NCBI GenBank assembly: GCA_945888895.1
Contig: CAMDAY010000108.1
Coordinates: 1-7,454, forward strand
Direction of reading: 5' to 3'
Source: Dehalococcoides mccartyi
GTDB lineage: Bacteria; Chloroflexota; Dehalococcoidia; UBA2979
Length of the DNA: 7,454 nt
The translations under genes were made by a program, and so were the position numbers. The notes under the pieces are model-generated. The model was not told the origin of the DNA and searched no databases. It saw nothing but the letters and a program-made list of their open reading frames with translations. Below are positions 5,648-7,454 of this stretch, one piece after another. Positions within the stretch are counted from its first letter, which is position 1; the number at the start of each line of letters is the position of its first letter.

Positions 5648-7454
5648 CTACTGGCGACGGTCGCGGGTGATCGACGCGACGCGCTGCGCCGCGACCCCGC
5701 CGAGGAGCCCCGCCCCGAGCGAGAGCAGTACGACCCACGTCCCCAGCGCTCCGGTGGCCGCTGCGGTCCCGATGGGGCCGGCAGCCGCAGGCGTGGGCCC
5801 GGTCGCTGGGAGGGCGCGCGGTCGTCCCGGCATCGGCTCGTCGACAATGACCGCCTCGCGGAACACGCCATCCGGGCCGAACCGCCGTTCGAGAGCGCGG
5901 CCTGTGCCCGGCAGTGGGATCCGTGCACCGACGAGGAACGTGGTGTCATCTCCGTACGAGAACGCGTCCACCTGTCGCCCGTCCGCGCTCGCGAGCACCA
6001 AGCGGTCGCCGCTGTTGCCCAGTCCGTTGCCGATCCCCTGTGGCAGCCGGAACGCCGTCGCTCCGGCGACATCGGCGAGGCGCGCGGTGACGACCAGACT
6101 GCCGCCGGCGGGTACGACGAGCGCGGGCAGCGTCACCGAGCCACTGTTGTCGCGGATCGTCATGCCCTCGACGGACACGGGCGCACTGCCGAGGTTGGTC
6201 AGTTCCACCCACTCGTACTCGTGGTCGCGGCCGGGGTGCGCGGGGTCAGGGAGGATCTGCGTGATGCGGATCGCGCGCTGCGCGTCCAGGACACCCGGGG
6301 CGAGCGCCTCGACCCGTGGGGTGGACGGCGTCGCCATCGGCGCAGCGGGTACCGCCGCGCGCGGCGCGGGGGGCGGCTGAGGCGCATCCGACGTCGCTCG
6401 GGCGGCCGGGGTGGAGGTACTCGACGGGAGGGCCGGTGGAGTGGCAGCGGTCGCTGGGGTTGGCGTGGCCGCCGCCACGGCGATACGCGGGGCGCCATTG
6501 GTCGTCGGGTCGGGGGCCTGTGTCCGTGCGAACGACACGTTGTCGACGATCAGCCAGGCTCCGGATGGATCATCGGTGCGCAGCAGGAAGCGAACCGTGG
6601 CGCTGCCGGCGATCGGCGGCGCCTGGATCGCGCCCGTGCCGACGACCTGGTAGCGCGGTGCTGCCGCCTCCGAGTGCCGATCGTTCGATACGACCGCGAA
6701 CGAATCATCGGTGGTGATCGCGGAGCGGTTGCCGTTGTCGGTGGAGTGCCATGCGATGCGCATCCAGCCGGCCTCGATGTTGCCGCGAGTGCTGAGGAGC
6801 GCGTTCGCCTGGTACCACGCACCCGGTTCGATCCCTCCGATCGCCTGCTCGACCCACACCGTCAACGAGTTGGGTGCGTAGAGCACTATCGACTGCCCCT
6901 CGCCGGGGATCCACGCGTCAGTCCACGCGCGGCCTCGGGCGATCCCGAGGTTTGCGTCGACCGTCGTGTTGACCAGGCGCGTCGGTATCTCGACGGGCGG
7001 GGGCGGCGTTGCGCGCGGTCGAGGCAGAACGACGCGCCCGGTCGCGGGCGGCGGCGTCGCGAGCGGGACTGCGGGGCCGGGATTCGGATCGGGCGGCGGA
7101 TCGTCCACGAACGTCGGCACGACGGTCGGCGTGGGCGTGGGCGCCGTCTCGGTGATCACGATGTCGTCCACGGAGAAGCGGGCGCCGGCGGCCGTCGCGC
7201 TGCCGCTGATCACCACCAGCACGTGCGCCGTGCCGGGCGGTGCGGTGATGCTCGTCGTCGCGAGGGGCACGTACCCGGCGGTCGGCCCTGCTCGCACCGC
7301 GAGGTTCGAGGCGAGCGAGGTGCCGTCGGTCTTCACGAGATCGATGCGCGCGGTGACCGCAGAGATCGTCGCCGCGGGGATGCGGACCGCCAGCGACATC
7401 GTGTAGCGGTTGCCGGCCACTGCCGGCCACTGCCGGCCACTGCCGGCGTCAGCC
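5648..7454 (-). CDS. Modular surface protein: jelly-roll domains, lamin-tail domain, LPATG anchor (5' end outside window)
   Basis: About 601 codons are visible and the frame stays open to the window edge, so the signal peptide and any further domains are missing; the GTG at 7420 is only the first start-like codon. Numbered from that GTG: residues 1-90 are a jelly-roll, carbohydrate-binding-like domain (NRYTMSLAVR at 4-13, FSVDDIVIT at 82-90). A Pro/Thr-rich linker runs from 92 to 148. A second, fuller jelly-roll covers about 149-299 (GAWYQANALL 200-209, IVDNVSF 291-297), and a Thr/Pro/Ala linker covers 300-380. A lamin-tail domain spans about 382-525 (IRITQILPDPA, YEWVELTNLGSAPVSVEG, DNSGSVTLP, GNSGDRLVLASADG, VDAFSYG). 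The end has LPATG (537-541), a membrane helix (about 557-577) and the basic tail RVASITRDRRQ. This suggests sortase anchoring to the cell surface, although 15 or so residues separate LPATG from the helix, more than usual. Simple membrane anchoring is the alternative. Ligand and function are unknown. Confidence 0.87.
   Translation of the reverse strand, partial: ADAGSGRQWPAVAGNRYTMSLAVRIPAATISAVTARIDLVKTDGTSLASNLAVRAGPTAGYVPLATTSITAPPGTAHVLVVISGSATAAGARFSVDDIVITETAPTPTPTVVPTFVDDPPPDPNPGPAVPLATPPPATGRVVLPRPRATPPPPVEIPTRLVNTTVDANLGIARGRAWTDAWIPGEGQSIVLYAPNSLTVWVEQAIGGIEPGAWYQANALLSTRGNIEAGWMRIAWHSTDNGNRSAITTDDSFAVVSNDRHSEAAAPRYQVVGTGAIQAPPIAGSATVRFLLRTDDPSGAWLIVDNVSFARTQAPDPTTNGAPRIAVAAATPTPATAATPPALPSSTSTPAARATSDAPQPPPAPRAAVPAAPMATPSTPRVEALAPGVLDAQRAIRITQILPDPAHPGRDHEYEWVELTNLGSAPVSVEGMTIRDNSGSVTLPALVVPAGGSLVVTARLADVAGATAFRLPQGIGNGLGNSGDRLVLASADGRQVDAFSYGDDTTFLVGARIPLPGTGRALERRFGPDGVFREAVIVDEPMPGRPRALPATGPTPAAAGPIGTAAATGALGTWVVLLSLGAGLLGGVAAQRVASITRDRRQ
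7411..7447. repeat. 10-bp tandem repeat TGCCGGCCAC, 3.7 copies, inside the surface-protein gene
   Basis: Three perfect units (7411-7420, 7421-7430, 7431-7440) are followed by seven bases of a fourth (7441-7447). In the coding strand the unit is GTGGCCGGCA. Because the unit is not a multiple of three, each copy is read in a different frame, and the array encodes GSGRQWPAVAG just before NRYTMSL. It ends 7 bp before the window edge. Confidence 0.95.

Noticed and set aside
5611..6072. N-terminal extension of ispH up to 6072
   Set aside because: IspH proteins begin almost exactly at MPHTILLAEPRG. The extension is antisense-like junk out of frame with the surface-protein gene.
6918..7430. A 170-codon minus-strand frame starting in the second repeat unit
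   Set aside because: Each 10-bp repeat unit supplies a GTG in a different frame, so this start arises from the repeat. The product is Arg/His/Asp-rich, whereas the overlapping frame encodes a recognisable jelly-roll domain.

Overview
The window is GC-rich bacterial DNA with mostly chromosomal, housekeeping-type content: eight protein genes, two of them cut by the window edges, and very little intergenic space. No RNA gene, CRISPR array, insertion sequence, prophage gene or attachment site is visible. The taxon is not proven. The mix of a Rex redox repressor, an LPxTG-type surface protein with long Pro/Ala/Thr linkers and a lamin-tail domain, MEP-pathway ispH, and start codons 6 nt after a TAnnnT box would suit a high-GC Chloroflexota (Thermomicrobia-like) or another deep-branching or actinobacterial-type lineage. 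This is inference from gene content and style, not from a marker gene.

Layout. Bases 1-300 (minus) hold the N-terminal 100 codons of rex. A 182-bp divergent intergenic region (301-482) carries the likely rex promoter and two small GC hairpins. Bases 483-1289 (plus) encode a formylglycine-generating-enzyme-fold protein that lacks the catalytic cysteine pair. It converges on a VanZ-like membrane protein (1286-1771, minus), and the two genes share one CTAG that contains both stop codons. A second divergent region (1772-1877) leads into a plus-strand run: a small DoxX-like membrane protein (1878-2252), pabB (2279-3754) and pabC (3751-4659). ispH (4675-5610, minus) converges on pabC. Upstream of ispH on the same strand is a large modular surface protein gene (5648 to the window end) whose 5' part lies outside the window.

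How the genes work together. pabB and pabC overlap by 4 bp and encode consecutive steps from chorismate to p-aminobenzoate, the folate precursor; the glutaminase partner PabA is not in the window. IspH is the last enzyme of the MEP isoprenoid pathway. Rex is a NADH/NAD+-sensing repressor whose targets are not visible apart from possible autoregulation. The surface protein combines jelly-roll, carbohydrate-binding-like domains, a lamin-tail domain and a C-terminal LPATG/transmembrane/basic-tail signal, so it is probably displayed on the cell surface.

Points most worth a second look: a 10-bp tandem repeat in the surface gene (7411-7447), where the present copy number gives exactly a 30-bp in-frame insertion; the loss of catalytic cysteines in the FGE-like protein; and three genes with a TAnnnT box exactly 6 nt before the ATG, which suggests leaderless transcripts. 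I found no convincing new multi-gene system.
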